DNA of 64,000 bases, taken from positions 71,045,139 through 71,109,138 of the forward strand of contig OY757904.1 in the NCBI GenBank assembly GCA_963585895.1, given 5' to 3'. The position numbers and the translations under genes are program-made. The notes under the pieces were generated by a model. The model had not been told where the DNA came from, made no database searches, and was given only the letters and a program-made list of their open reading frames with translations. Every line of letters begins with the position of its first letter. Position 1 is the stretch's first letter. This stretch comes from Sepioteuthis lessoniana (taxonomy: Eukaryota > Mollusca > Cephalopoda > Myopsida > Loliginidae). Shown in pieces: positions 46,991 to 60,095 of the stretch.

Positions 46991-47645
46991 AAAAAGGGAA
47001 GTCGGAGAAAGAACAGAACAAAGACAACTAAAAATTCAGAAAAGAAACAGAATACTTGGTGAAAAAGAAAATCACGTGTAACTGAAAATATTGGAAGCCA
47101 ACATCATTAAACAAACGAAGATTTTTTTTAAGTATGAAAAGAGCTCCAATAGAACAAGATTGCTTCTCAAAATCGAAGTCTGATCAAAGGAAAATTATCT
47201 GGGCAGTCCCTCAGGTAAGGTACTCTGTATCCTTCCTAAAATGGAAAAGGAATGAACTCTGACAAATATTCTAAAAGACCAGGATATTTAAGATGATACC
47301 AGTGATGATTTAAATAGACTCTACGTGAAGAATAGAAAGAAGAAAATGATTCGACACCATTGAGGATTGTATTCATGTAACAATTCAAGGATTCGAAAAA
47401 AAGCAAAAGGAGCAAAGAAATACAAATTACAGTTTCTAGAAGCAATCATTTCAGCATTAGGAAAAATAAAATATTGGAAAACAGAAATAGTAAGAAAAAC
47501 AAGTATATAGTAACTTCAAAACGACAATTTGGAGAGACTGCTAAAAAAAAAAAACCCTCAAAAGAACAATTGAATCTTTTTTTCTTCATAGCTGCATAGA
47601 ATAATACAATGAAGATCAATTATATTAAAGTGAAAGTTAATATTT
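46991..47645 (+). pseudogene. RLE-LINE internal fragment, third in array
   Basis: It follows the preceding tail and covers the region between RT and the zinc knuckle: LEANIIKQTK-like near 47095, LIKGKLSGQSLR near 47180-47215, a broken LHP..DD..LYV region near 47270-47330, and FIAA-NNTMKINYIKVKV near 47585-47640. It stops where SINE-A begins. Confidence 0.7.
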
Positions 47646-47647
47646 CA

Positions 47648-47862
47648 GGAGACCAGGATTCAATCCCAGGTTGTGTCACACCAAATACTCAAAAAATGGT
47701 ACTTGATGCCTCCTTGCTTAACACTCAGCATTATAAGGTAAGGATCAAGGGTAAAGTCGAGCAATCAAGGGAATGGAGTAGCGTCCTCCCATACACCTCG
47801 GTGAAGTAGCTATTGGAAAGGGAGCCTTCAGATCACCCTCGAGCAAGGTCACCAACTTTACA
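47648..47862 (+). repeat. SINE-A, 5'-truncated copy
   Basis: Starts just before box B (GAGACCAGGATTCAATCCC), lacks box A, and is otherwise collinear: GGTACTTGATGCCTCCTTGC, CATACACCTCGGTGAAGTAG, CACCCTCGAGCAAGGTCACCAACTTTA. Confidence 0.85.
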
Positions 47863-47864
47863 TT

Positions 47865-48440
<576 letters not shown>

Positions 48441-50504
48441 GATTAATTTTTTTTGTAAATTACACTAATATACCTTTTCTTTGAAATTATTTCTGAAGTT
48501 TTATATACTGTTAAATTATTTACTGCAACTAAGCAAAATTTTTTGACAGTTGTTTTGAAACAGAACCCATTTAACCATTATAGAACGCTGATAATTTTCT
48601 TATTTTGTGTTTTATTCTTTTCTTTGAAAATAATGATTTAGCTGAGAAAACATCACATTAAAACCTTGCCCTGAAGATGATATAAAAAACAAAACTAGCA
48701 ACGTGACATATCATCCAGTTATAAATAAGCACATCCTTTGAATATAACGTTTTTTCATATATTTTTTTTTATTTACACATCGGGTTTCCATTTTTCTATA
48801 TGATTTACCTGAATATAATGACAATGTACATTATTCTTACGCATGTTGTATAGAAGACTTTCAAAGAATTGCCGATTGAAGAATGTTTCTTTTTAATTAT
48901 CAACCATACGTATTTAAATTAGACGTTTAGATTTCTCGAAAGTGTTTTGGTTGAACATTCACTTCCAATCATGCCATATACAGAACGTTTCAGTATTTTG
49001 ATGAAGATGATTCTCTGTTTTTATAAGAGATATTTTCATACCTTCAGCGAAAAAGGTATTTGTATTTAGTACTTTAAGGCATTCTAATAATATCCACCAT
49101 TTAGCGACCGTCACAAAATATCTTAAAATATGGAACATTTTCGTAACCTCATGTATCAAAACTGAAACGAAAGTATTGATGAGAGGGCATTTTTTCTCGC
49201 TTGGTTATTTGATGAGGTATCTACTAATCAAGGTACCGATTATAACCACAAGGATTTTTACTGTAGTATTTGGATATATAAATCATGATGAGCAGCTTTT
49301 GGGTCGTATAACTTTTATTATTACTACTGGTAAAAATCACAGAATTTGGACATATAATAAAATACAATTTAGCAACAAAGAAACTAATAACATAAGACGC
49401 AAAACATTTTTTTCATAAATGACTGAATATTGTTCTTTCATAAAATATTCCTTAAACAAACTAGTTTAATTTAAATAAATGGTATAATTTTTTTTTTCCG
49501 AGCAAAATATTATTGAATAATATTTTGCTTATAATTTGCATTCCTAAAATAAATACGATCAGATGCTGAGACCAGCAAATCTGTATTCTGTTAAAATACT
49601 ATTATTGCAGAGATCAGCATCTAGTTAGGTACACCCTAGTGAAAAGCATCAAGGATCCAATAAAGAACTGGTAAGTAAATTAAAAGAAAATATTGTAAAA
49701 TTCATTCAAAAATGTAATCCTTTGTTGAGTTTGGTAAACGATATTGGCTGTTCCCAGTCGGCTACGTCTACGATTTAGTTGAAATATAAAATAGGAGGGA
49801 TTTTGAAAAAATGTAAGGAATTTAGTTAATTACTATTTAATCATTCAGTAAATCACAGTGTAAAATCATTGAATAAAGTTGTATTTTCTATGGCATTTTT
49901 CTTTCTTTATGTGCAATTACGTAAGTTGTAAAAATCCTCTTTCTATTCCCAAGGATAATATTAATAAAGATAAAAAAAAATAAGCTAACATACATCCAAT
50001 ATGACATTTGTGTTACATGTGCACTTTTTTTTATACCCACAAAAAAGGCCATTTTGCATAAATCCCTATAAATATTTGTAAACACTCACCCAATATCAAA
50101 CACCGAATGAACCTACGGAAGAATATATTAGTAATTCAAACTGGATATTCAAGCTGAAATTTGCAAAACTGCTTTTCTGAGAGAAGAATATGCGAGTTAC
50201 TGACAATGATAACTAGAGTATATTCCTTCTTCTACAGCTCATTTCAAATTTTTTCCCTTTTTTTTAACGTGGCAATTTACGGTCTGTGACTTTATTATGA
50301 TTCTGCAAATTCCCGTTCGTTCATTTTTCAGCCAAACGTTCGGGAACCGTTAGGAGTATCCTTGAAAATGCTTTCAGTTCTGTCTTGACAAAAATCATTT
50401 TTGATTTGAAAAAAATTGTTTCAGTTGCGATCGAAATCATTTCAATTTTTTTATGCCTATTAAATGTTAACTGATCGTGAGGTAACTAAGAACAATATTA
50501 TTAA
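48441..50504. other. 2 kb of unassigned AT-rich DNA
   Basis: Contains a perfect 29-base palindrome at 49501-49529 (14-base arms around one G, starting AGCAAAATATTATT). No genes recognised. Confidence 0.5.
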
Positions 50505-50972
50505 GTGATGTACCATAGGAACAACGTTTTGTGCTGTAAAGAAAGAAATACTCAAACTCGAAGGTAAGGGAAGAAAATATAGCAGTCGTTTATTATTCAG
50601 CTATGATCTCTGCAACGCGAAAAGTTCATTTTAGTTGCGTCCTTCTTATCCCTTCCTCTCGGTGGTGACGGGGTGTGGGTGAGAGCTGGCTGTGTGAAAC
50701 ACGCCTGACCGATAGGTCGTAGCCGACTTTACCTCGAAACCTTTAACTGCCTTTAACTCGGCCAAAATCTGGTTACTTGTTTTCTTATATAGAGATTTTG
50801 GAGAACAAAACGAAGATCCTCGAATGTTCGATGTCACCAGAGAAACACGTGCTAATACATCGGTGATTATTTTCAAATCACGTCTAAATTTGTAGTTCAT
50901 TCTGCTAGCACGTACTTGTCTCGTGACACCTTCACTGATTGACGACAGCGCCCGTCCGTAATATCACAGTGA
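50505..50972 (-). mobile_element. Solo LTR 1 (460 bp) with 4-bp TSD
   Basis: On the minus strand it runs TGTGATATTACGG to CCTATGGTACA (50968 to 50509), flanked on both sides by TCAC (plus strand GTGA at 50505-50508 and 50969-50972). Within it, in the same orientation, CTATATAAG (50784-50792) is a TATA box and AATAAA (50589-50594) a poly(A) signal downstream, the expected U3-R-U5 order. No internal region or second LTR is nearby, so it is a solo LTR, probably Gypsy-like (4-5 bp TSD). The 84-codon frame at 50646-50900 lies inside it and is not called a gene. Confidence 0.75.
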
Positions 50973-51485
50973 TAGCAAGTGTAGTTTTCAACATACTAAG
51001 AAAACTAACCTTGTTAGAACTTATTTTATAGGAAAATGACAATGTATCATTTCTATAATTTATTCATATAAATTTTTATAAATTATGATTACTTTAAATA
51101 ATCATAACGTAACCAAATATATTAATGAAATATATCCATAGTATGTAATATATAATATATCCACTTATTTTTCTAATAATTTAAATTTTTATTAAATGTA
51201 TACGTAGTTCGAACTCCAGCCAGGCAATTGTTTTCACTTTCAGATTGACACACTTGAGGACGTTCTGGAATCTTGATCTCCCGCAGATGGGTTAAATAGT
51301 ACCATTACCGCAGTTTAACATGAGTGACTTTGGCAATATATAAATCATGAATATTGACACCAAACCAAACTGAATCCAAACTGATTTAATTTCGTGATTT
51401 CTCTTTAAAACCCTGAAAGACACGAGAACATTTTCATCTAGATATTTTTCTATATGCCCAACAATGGAATACTTCATGCTTATGT
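50973..51485. other. Unassigned DNA between the solo LTRs
   Basis: Contains GATGGGTTAAATAGTACCATTACCG near 51288, a word shared with other dispersed repeats of the window. Confidence 0.45.
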
Positions 51486-51975
51486 TGTAACATATTGACC
51501 CCGGCCAAGCTGTCAAAAGAAGAAATGCACCTGTGTAAATAACTGGTGCTTCCGGTCGAAGATATAAGGGGCCAACCTTGACCGTCGCAGGGTTGAATTG
51601 AGTGTGAAATTTGACGCCCGCAAGAAGTAGGTTGATGTCATATTATTATATAACCCCGGAAACAGGAAGTTCAGATCAGTTGGAAAGAATTTGCTGGAAT
51701 GAGAACCGTGTCCCAGCAGCGGCTGGGCCCCCAGGTCCCCGGTTGAGCACCCCAGGAGAACGGGAAATAAATGCTGCTGTAGCCTGAAGAGTTGGGGGTC
51801 AATATGCTGCAGTTCTATCCAGTCTCCACTTCACCTCTCACACAATTATCCCTTTCGTAACCCTTTCGAACCCTTTCAAATAAAGTGAGAGATATATTTT
51901 TCTAAAGAACTGTGTCCGCTCGTCTTTATTGCGTTGAAAATGTTTCTGCATGCATCCGCATATTAGTATGTTACA
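51486..51975 (+). mobile_element. Solo LTR 2 (490 bp)
   Basis: Ends are TGTAACATA (51486-51494) and its exact inverse TATGTTACA (51967-51975), the TG..CA form of an LTR. A TATA box TTATATAA lies at 51646-51653 and AATAAA at 51879-51884, followed by GTGTCCGCTCGTCTTTATTGC. It is more GC-rich than its surroundings. The flanks ATGT (left) and ATTT (right) would be a 4-bp duplication with one change. It is not related by eye to solo LTR 1. Confidence 0.65.
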
Positions 51976-52309
51976 ATTTGACATATAGGGAATATTATTT
52001 AAGCACATTAATAAATGAAAAAGGAATAAAGGTAATTAAACTGGAAGTGAGCGAATAAATTTGTTTAATTCTTCTGTAATAGTATGAGTTTTGTTTTGCA
52101 AAATGCATTTTTGGGATGCTGTCTTGTACCGCATTTATTTCTGTAGTTCATATGGAGTTTCTGTTCTTTTCAACCCCCTCGCTAAAGTGTCCCGACCAAT
52201 ATTGGTTTCATATCAGAAAGCATCCAACCACGATGTTGAGCATCACATATTTCCTCAACTCCAAAAAAAGATATTGTATTTTATCAATAAATCAAAAACT
52301 GTCACCTTC
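51976..52309. other. Unassigned DNA
   Basis: Overlapping frames over this stretch run into the microsatellite and show no domain. Confidence 0.45.
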
Positions 52310-52350
52310 ACACACACACACACAGACGCACACACACACACACACACACA

Positions 52351-52387
<37 letters not shown>
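52310..52387. repeat. (CA)n(TA)n microsatellite, left of SINE-A
   Basis: CA run with one AGACG break, then (TA)n. Confidence 0.97.

Positions 52388-52972
<585 letters not shown>

Positions 52973-53044
<72 letters not shown>
52973..53044. repeat. (CA)n(TA)n tract, target of the Tc1 element
   Basis: Simple repeat ending directly at the transposon. Confidence 0.97.
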
Positions 53045-53049
<5 letters not shown>

Positions 53050-54446
53050 GCGTCCAAAACTAAGGGACAAAATTTGAAAACCTAATATTTGTTAGAAATA
53101 ACAACTGTGAAAAGCTGACATTTTGACAACTGGTAGTCGTTATCATCCATAATAACATACTAAAATTTGAATCATTTGCAAAGGATAGAAAAAGTATTAT
53201 AACAAATATTTACTTATTTTAAAATAGGATCGTCCAAAAGTAAGGGACAAAATTGAGAAAAACAATGTAAAGAGTATGCTATATTCAATTTTTTTTATTT
53301 CCTCTAAAGAATAAGTCTTACTTCGCCATTTGTAAACGTTGTATCAGCCGGTAATAGGGGAAACGCCAAAAAACTTGATTACTCTGTGAGACAAGTTATT
53401 GTGAAGCTACACAAGGCAGCGCACCATTAGAGAGATTTCAGAGAAAGTGAAACATTCCAAGAGTATTGTAGGCAGGGTTGTTAAATCCTACAATGATACT
53501 GGCAAAATAGTTAGTGCTTTTAAAACCAGCATACCCCGCAAAACTCCGGGAAGAGAAGATCGAATAATGCAGCGTATTATCATTAAAGGACTGTTTTAAG
53601 TCTTGCACAGAAATTAAAAGGGTTATGAATAGTACCTCATGTGTTAATGTGCCAAGACAGACTGTTTCTAGACGACTGCAAGAAATAGGGCTGTTTAATC
53701 GAACCCCAAGGAAGAAAGCACTTGTTAGTTCAAAGAAAAAGAAGAGATTTGAGTTTGCAAACAGATATGTAATTTGGACATATGGAAATTGGGCAAAAGT
53801 ATTTTTCAGTGATGAAAGCAACTTTAATTTATTTGGAAATGATGGAAAAAACAATGTAAAGAGACGTATTGGTGAAAGATTAAGTGCAAAGTGTACTAAG
53901 AAAACTGTCAAAACTGTACCTTAGCCTTGTGGTTACCTTAACGAGCAAGATTTCGAAATTATGGATTGGCTACCGCAAAGTCCTGACTTAAATCCAATAG
54001 AAAATCTTTGGAAGACCTTAGGAGTGAAAGTTATGGAAAGAAATCTCACTAACACGGAGGATTTGTGGGGGAAGCTTCAAGAAGAATGGTCTAAAATTAG
54101 TATCGAGGATTATCAAGAACTGATTCGTTCTTGTAGTCGATGTGCAGCTGCTATTGAGAGTAATGGGTCATTTACTGAATATTGATTGTACATGTATTTT
54201 TATTGTTTTTTGGCAGTTTACATTGTTTTTCTCAATTTTGTCCCTAATCTTTGGACGTTCCAAATTTGAAAATAAATAAATAAATGTTATAATTCTTTTT
54301 CTATCCTTTGTAAATGATTCAAATTTTAGTATGTTATTATGGTTGATAACGACTACCAGTTGTCAAAATGTCAGCTTTTCACAGTTGTTATTTCTAACAA
54401 ATATTAGGTTTTAAAATGTTGACTCTTAGTTTTGGACGCTACCGTA
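53043..54446 (+). mobile_element. Tc1-type transposon with long IR/DR ends, defective
   Basis: TA at 53043-53044 and 54445-54446 flank a 1400-bp element. Its ends are about 220-bp inverted repeats, left TAGTAGCGTCCAAAACTAAG, right (inverted) CGGTAGCGTCCAAAACTAAG. An inner direct repeat, GTCCAAAAGTAAGGGACAAAATTGAG (53231 on) with its inverted partner near 54230, gives the IR/DR arrangement. The transposase (about 53340-54183) is broken: an N-terminal HTH region in shifted frames, then RQTVSRRLQEIGL and VFFSDESNF with the first catalytic Asp (53625-53924), a stop, then after a jump DWLPQSPDLNPIENLW with the final Glu (53961-54185). The segment holding the second Asp is deleted. The 157-codon minus frame across it is antisense noise. 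Confidence 0.95.
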
Positions 54447-55418
54447 TATATACATATATATATATATGTATAATTCAGTTTCATAACGCCGACGAAGACG
54501 CTTTCGCATTTATCGTTAACTTTATTTTATCAGTTGACAGGAGCCTCATGTATCCTTATAACATAATTATTTAAGCAATTGCATTTGAAGTATTATATAT
54601 ATATATATATATATAGGATGAATTGAGTCGAATCCTACTGCATATACGTTGTAAAGGTAAAACAGAAGGAAAATCTCTTTGTTGGTTTGTTTATTTGCCA
54701 ACGCGTTTCGACTTCTATCTTTTTTTTAATGTAAAAGTGTTTTATCAAAACTATATGCCATATGGTTCAAATATTCTTTTTTTTAAAATTTTTTTTCGTG
54801 AATGAAGGCAAATATGGCAAAAGTATGGTTTGTTAAAATGTTACTGAAAACTAAACAGTTTGTTGTGTTAGCAGTTATAAAGTCTTTTTTTATGTTCAAA
54901 GATTCTTTTGTTTAAATTTATTCTTGTTTTTCCAATTAATTGCAGTTTTTGCATCGGATTTTGTAAACACCTGCGTTCCATTAAACACCACAGCACAATA
55001 CAACAACGACATTTTTTTAAAAATTTCCCTAGCTATTGGAAAAATAATATGAAAAGAATTCAAAATTCATATTAAAAATTTGCTCCACTTTCTGTAAACA
55101 TTCAAAAAAATAATACTTTACAAATGCGTTTCTCAAACCACAAGACTTCATTTAATGTTTTAAAAAATTCCATCACGTCACTGGATGCAGTTTGAACACA
55201 CCAACCAGTATTAATCCGTTATTTTTTTACAAAGCAAGATCTACTAACCCTGATAAAGACTTCTAATTAAATCATTATTAACTATCGTAATTATTTCTCA
55301 TGCTTAAAAGATTTGGATAAAAAAAAACTTTTGCATTTAAGAAAAAGTTTGAAGTCGTAACGCGATAGCAAATGAGCAGATCTTCAAATATATTTTTCTT
55401 CCGTTGAAGCTTTTTATG

Positions 55419-55483
<65 letters not shown>

Positions 55484-56145
55484 TGATTCAAAGAACTGGA
55501 AATATTTTCATTGGAATATTTTTATATGTGAAGACAACATGTAAAATTAATATTCAATATGAATTCTACGACTTTTTGAATTAAGATTTAATATATACGA
55601 ATTAAACAGGTCACATTAAAGCATAATGGCTAAATATAAAACACACACACTCACACACGCCTATTTATGTAGGTGTGTGTGTTTGTGTGTGTGTGTGGTG
55701 TCCAATTGTATATTAATAATTTTGGGGATAGGTTTATTTGTATATTTAGAGGTGATTCCCAGCAAATTCTTTTAATGTCCTTTCCACCTCTGTATTCATT
55801 CTTCTTGGCTGGATTCTTCTACTTTTACTCATGTGGTGCTCTTTCTTTTACTTGCTATATTCATTTTTTGCAAAGTTATCCGTGATTGTTTATCTCCTCC
55901 CGAGTTTCTTATTTTATTGATCTCACCTTGAATATATGTTCTTGTTTATTATTTATTTTTCTTTGTACTTCCTTAGGGTTTCTGTGCTTTGGCATTTTTT
56001 CGGTTTACTAACAAAAATTTAAAGCAGAAAAGCGGCAGGCTTTTATAAAATATCCCAGGAAAAATGGAAAACAAGGAAATTTTATGACTTACTTGGTCGA
56101 TTTTAAACGCCGTATAAAAACAAAGTAAAATACAGAGTGGGAAAA
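54447..56145. other. Unassigned AT-rich DNA with three microsatellites
   Basis: (TA)n near 54447-54472 and 54594-54615, (CA)n(TA)n at 55420-55482, AC- and GT-rich stretches at 55640-55700. Frames here show no domain. Confidence 0.6.
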
Positions 56146-56149
56146 AAGG

Positions 56150-57340
56150 TTGCAGCCTCCCGTTACTTAAGGAGTGTGACCTTGGAATCAGCAAGAACTA
56201 CAGAGCCATAACTCTTACCTCAATAGCGGCTAAGGTTTAAATTGATATTCTTCTCAATCGTATGAAACCTGAAATTGAGAAAATTGAGATCTCCTTCCAC
56301 AACATCACAGATTCTAACAATTCCTCTAATCCTTGAATGTGTTCGTGCAAAAAATCTCTAGGCAACACTGCTATTTGTAACATTTCATTCCATACGTCGT
56401 GGGAAAGGCGGAGCAAGTACTTTTAGCACACGGTCTCGGCAAAGAAACCGTTAAAGTCATAATGATGAATGTCAAAGTTTGCTCACCAGATATAGTCACA
56501 GAATTCGTTAACATTGTTGCTGGAGTTCAGCAAGGTAATACATTAGAACCTTATTTGTTTATTATTTCCCTTGACTACGTAATTCGAACGTCATTACATA
56601 AAATAAAAGAAAATGCCATTAAACTATAAAAGGCATGATACAGACATCATCCCCCATAATCTTTACTACATAGCCTGGAGCAGGCAGCAGGAGGCATTGT
56701 GCTCCATGTGAACCCAAAACGGTGTACATTTCTTTTAAACGAGAAGGAGCCATATCCACTCAAAATGGCGGTCCTCTGAAATTAGAAAAGTTAAATAATC
56801 TCAGCAGCAATATCTCATCAACTCAAGGTAATGTTGATATGCGCCTAGCAAAAGTGTGGACTGCCTATCGATAGGCCATCAAATCTATGAAAATTTGATC
56901 ATTACGATAAACTAAAATGGGGTTTCCTCCATGCAGCTGTTGTATCAGTACTTCTCTATAGATGCACTACATAGACGCTGTCAAAACGCACAGAGAAAAG
57001 ACTACATTGAAACTGTACCAGAATGCTACGAGCTCCTTTTTTACAATTATTGGTAGCAATACCCCACGAAGCAACACTTGTACAGATACGTACCTCCCAG
57101 ATCTAAAATCATCTAATATGACGAATAGGACATGCAGAACACAGCTGGAGGGGCAAAGACAAATTTGTCAGTGACATTCTTCAATGAGCCCCAACATATG
57201 GACTGCCAACATTGGCCGACCAGCAACAACTAATCTACATTAGCTATGTGTGGACACAAGATGTAGTTTGAAAAACCTGTTGGTGGCAATGGATGATACG
57301 AACGGATGGGGAGAAAGTGGCTGAGAAATCTGTGCAATCA
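56150..57340 (+). pseudogene. Decayed RTE-type LINE, RT core to 3' end
   Basis: CDLGISKNYRAITLTSIAAKV (about 56170-56240) is the RT finger segment. NRMKPEIEKI follows. The frame 56399-56629 has HGLGKETVKVIMM, VAGVQQGNTLEPYLFIISLDYVI (RT motif with QGNTL where QGDTL is usual). The catalytic YADD region is deleted or unreadable near 56640-56700. Downstream are SSNISSTQGNVDMRLAKVWTAYR near 56800-56870, VVSVLLYRCTT near 56940, and QHPTKQ..YR-VPP and QHWPTSNN-like fragments to a WRESVREICA-like end near 57330. This is the most 5'-extended copy of this family in the window. Confidence 0.75.
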
Positions 57341-57353
57341 CCATGACCTGATA

Positions 57354-57355
<2 letters not shown>

Positions 57356-57439
<84 letters not shown>

Positions 57440-57462
57440 TGTGTGTATGTGTGCGTGTGTGT
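57356..57462. repeat. (TA)n(GT)n microsatellite
   Basis: TA run then GT run with ATGT and GC breaks; it abuts the LINE end. Confidence 0.97.
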
Positions 57463-57755
57463 GCTCCCCTACCTTTGTAGGGTTGGAAGTTAATGGTTGC
57501 CACTAACGTAATGCAACGCTCTTCAGATGAATAGAGCTCTCAGTAGCCGTTAAGCGGGTATATGTAAACGAAATCAAATATGATACATAAGCGTTTGAAT
57601 TTCCTGCGCTTGGACTAGTTTCCTCAGGACTGAGTGGTAGAATCTTGGATTGCTGTTTGAGTCAACCGGCTTTCGATCCAAGCTTCTGGAATCTAGACTG
57701 TCTAGCCACACCGAAGAGTTCTGATACAACGAAACAGGTCTGTCCGTGGATGACA
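57463..57755. other. Unassigned DNA
   Basis: Contains CTCAGGACTGAGTGGTAGAATCTTGGATTGCTGTTTGAGTCAACCGGCTTTCGATCC at 57624-57680, which has tRNA-like box B wording (TTTCGATCC). It may be an old SINE head, but only one copy was seen. Confidence 0.35.
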
Positions 57756-57825
57756 ATATATATATATAGAGAGAGAGAGACAGACAGAGAGAGAAAGAGG
57801 GAGAGAAAGAGAAAGAGGGAGGGAT
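57756..57825. repeat. (TA)n(GA)n microsatellite
   Basis: Short TA run, then GA/CAGA/GAAA units. Confidence 0.95.
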
Positions 57826-58665
57826 TTTATCGCAGAAAATAGAAAGAAGATGGAGTTCCTAGTAGAATTATCTAATAGAACACCCAATTTAATGAATGCA
57901 TTTCCTCGTATGTAGCTGCATATAGCTAAATAAAAATTATGGGTGCTTTTGAAGACTTTACCTTGGGAATAGAATTTGAATTAAGGATTCGTGTAACTAT
58001 GCTCACCAATGACGGGTTGATAAGTTAATCAATATTGGATTATTTTCAGACAGACATGCATTGTGATGGTTTTCGTACGAGTGAGGTGCCAAGTTATGTG
58101 CAGTCAACCTTAATGCATGTATGAAGGTTTTGACGGATGGGAAGTGGTCAAAAGTTAAATTCTATAGGAAAGACAATTTATTTTTTTAACACTCCATATT
58201 TAAACGACCCAATAGCGCTTTACTGGATTTGACTGATTAATGTAGAAAATCTACCATTTTCGGTTGTGGATAGACCGATATAAACATTTATTAACTACAA
58301 AACTTCTCTCCTTTCAATAAGAGACATAAGGAGACCCTGACTTGTGAAATAGTAAATATAAGAAGAAAACTGAAAATGTAGATTGTCCAGTTCTTTTCAC
58401 ATTGGGCATCAAGAAACAACCTTTTCGACTATTCTACTACTTTTGATCGAAAGATTGAATTGTATTGCATATAAAGTGGTTTGTGGTTAATTTATGACCA
58501 CATGTTAAGAGATTGCATACGTCTTATATTTAAGTTTATGCTGTTTCTTATGATTTTTGCATTCTGTTTTATGATATTATGAATTTCATTCTTATGCAAG
58601 TAGTTCATAGTTTTATGATATCAATTATTCCGATCAAATACAAATAATTTGCAAACATATCAATT
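57826..58665. other. Unassigned DNA
   Basis: Nothing recognised. Confidence 0.45.
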
Positions 58666-58669
58666 TGAC

Positions 58670-58815
58670 CCATAGGTACAACCACTCCGGGTTCCAGTGG
58701 ATGTAGGTGTAATGACAATGAAGGGGTGTGTCACCCACACCAGATCTCCCGAATTGTAGTCAGTGAGGCTACTAGATGTAATTTAGTGCCCCAACCAAGA
58801 CAAACCTTTAGGTTG
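58670..58815 (-). repeat. Degenerate retroposon E fragment
   Basis: Inverted head: CCGGGTTCCAGTGGATGTAGGTGTAATGACAATGAAGGGGTGTG, CCAGATCTCCCGAATTGTAG and TTTAGTGCCCCAACCAAGAC. Confidence 0.5.
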
Positions 58816-58819
58816 GAAT

Positions 58820-59880
58820 TTTTTTTGAATTTCAAGAATTAACAATGGAACACATATAACTATACAGTTATAACCATCCCCCAGCAACCGCAATTGATTT
58901 GAGAAATGTTGACTCATTTAATCAGAGAGAGACAGAGAGAGACGGAGGCGGGATGAAGATATTCATATTCATTTACGGAAAAAAAGATTTGATGATCCTT
59001 CTTAGGTGTCTTATATCGTCCGCCATAAAACATTCCCGTTGAAACTCCCTTTATTTCATTATCCACTATTTATAAAGAATAGTTTTTTGCCTGTTATATC
59101 TAGACGTCATCGTATAAACATTTCGGTGCTACTTTATTTCGAATGGTAATTAACGTTTTTAGTTATCGAGAAAAATGTGGACTGAATTTCTCGTGTGAAA
59201 GCTCAGGAAACAGCTTTAACCACATGTCATATTTGTGTTGATTTAAGAGTCTCAAACGGGGGTTTTGCTGTCAGAAATGCCATATATTTATCAACATAAA
59301 ATATGCTTAAGTCTTGCGGGAAATATAGTGTGCTTCCAAGATAAACAAAATCAGTCAATTTCCTATGGTTGTTGAGCAATGATTTCATTTTGTCATAAAA
59401 TTTGCTTACATTTATCTTCCTTCGAATTCTAGGAGATATTTTTTTTGTCTTGAAAACTTTTTATCAAGAATGAAGCTGATGCCGGAAATATTTTGTTATG
59501 ATATATCAGGAACCAATAAAATAACATTGATACTACATAGAGTCAATTTTTTTACTGCAAATAGGTGGATTGCAGCAGCCATTGGGAAAATTACTGTAAA
59601 ATTAATTTGTAATAAAAGATTAAAAATATTTCGGTAGAAGTTCGCAAATAATTTACCACACTTAAAATGACATACATTTTTCGTGAAATTATGCTTGAAA
59701 AATCCTGTCGAATTATTGATTGATTTTAATGACGTGTCAACCTGTTTTGGATTATTTTGTCTATTTAAGTAAGGTAATTGCATTCACAGAACGTTTATAT
59801 ATACAGTTTTTGGAAGGTTGTTTCTTATGATGTTTTGGCACACAGTCCTAATGAGTATTAGTAGTTTTCTATCCATTATA
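58820..59880. other. Unassigned DNA
   Basis: One GA-rich patch near 58925-58950. The 95-codon minus frame 59496-59783 has no recognisable motif. Confidence 0.45.
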
Positions 59881-59884
59881 TTTG

Positions 59885-60095
59885 CCCAAATGTAGGAGCT
59901 AATTAGATACTACCACTGCGGATAATAGTGAACCTGTGAGTGATGGTCATTATCGTGCACTCTACTTACTTCAAATCTCCAGAAATTAAGCCTCGTTATC
60001 AGGTACAATTTAGTGTCATACGCAGAACACCACTTTTTTGTTGGGATTTAACCTCTCTGCAGGGGATTCAGTCACCGTAATATAAACCCTTGATA
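59885..60095 (-). repeat. Degenerate retroposon E fragment
   Basis: ATACTACCACTGCGGATAATAGTGAACCTG, TCAAATCTCCAGAAATTAAG, ACAATTTAGTGTCATACGCAG, GGATTTAACCTCTCTGCAGGGG, in the inverted family order. Confidence 0.55.

Noticed and set aside
50646..50900. Small host gene on the minus strand at 50.6-50.9 kb
   Set aside because: The frame lies wholly inside a solo LTR with matching TSD, TATA and poly(A) signals.
53438..53911. 157-codon minus-strand frame, the longest in the window
   Set aside because: It is antisense to the Tc1-type transposase, whose motifs read on the plus strand.
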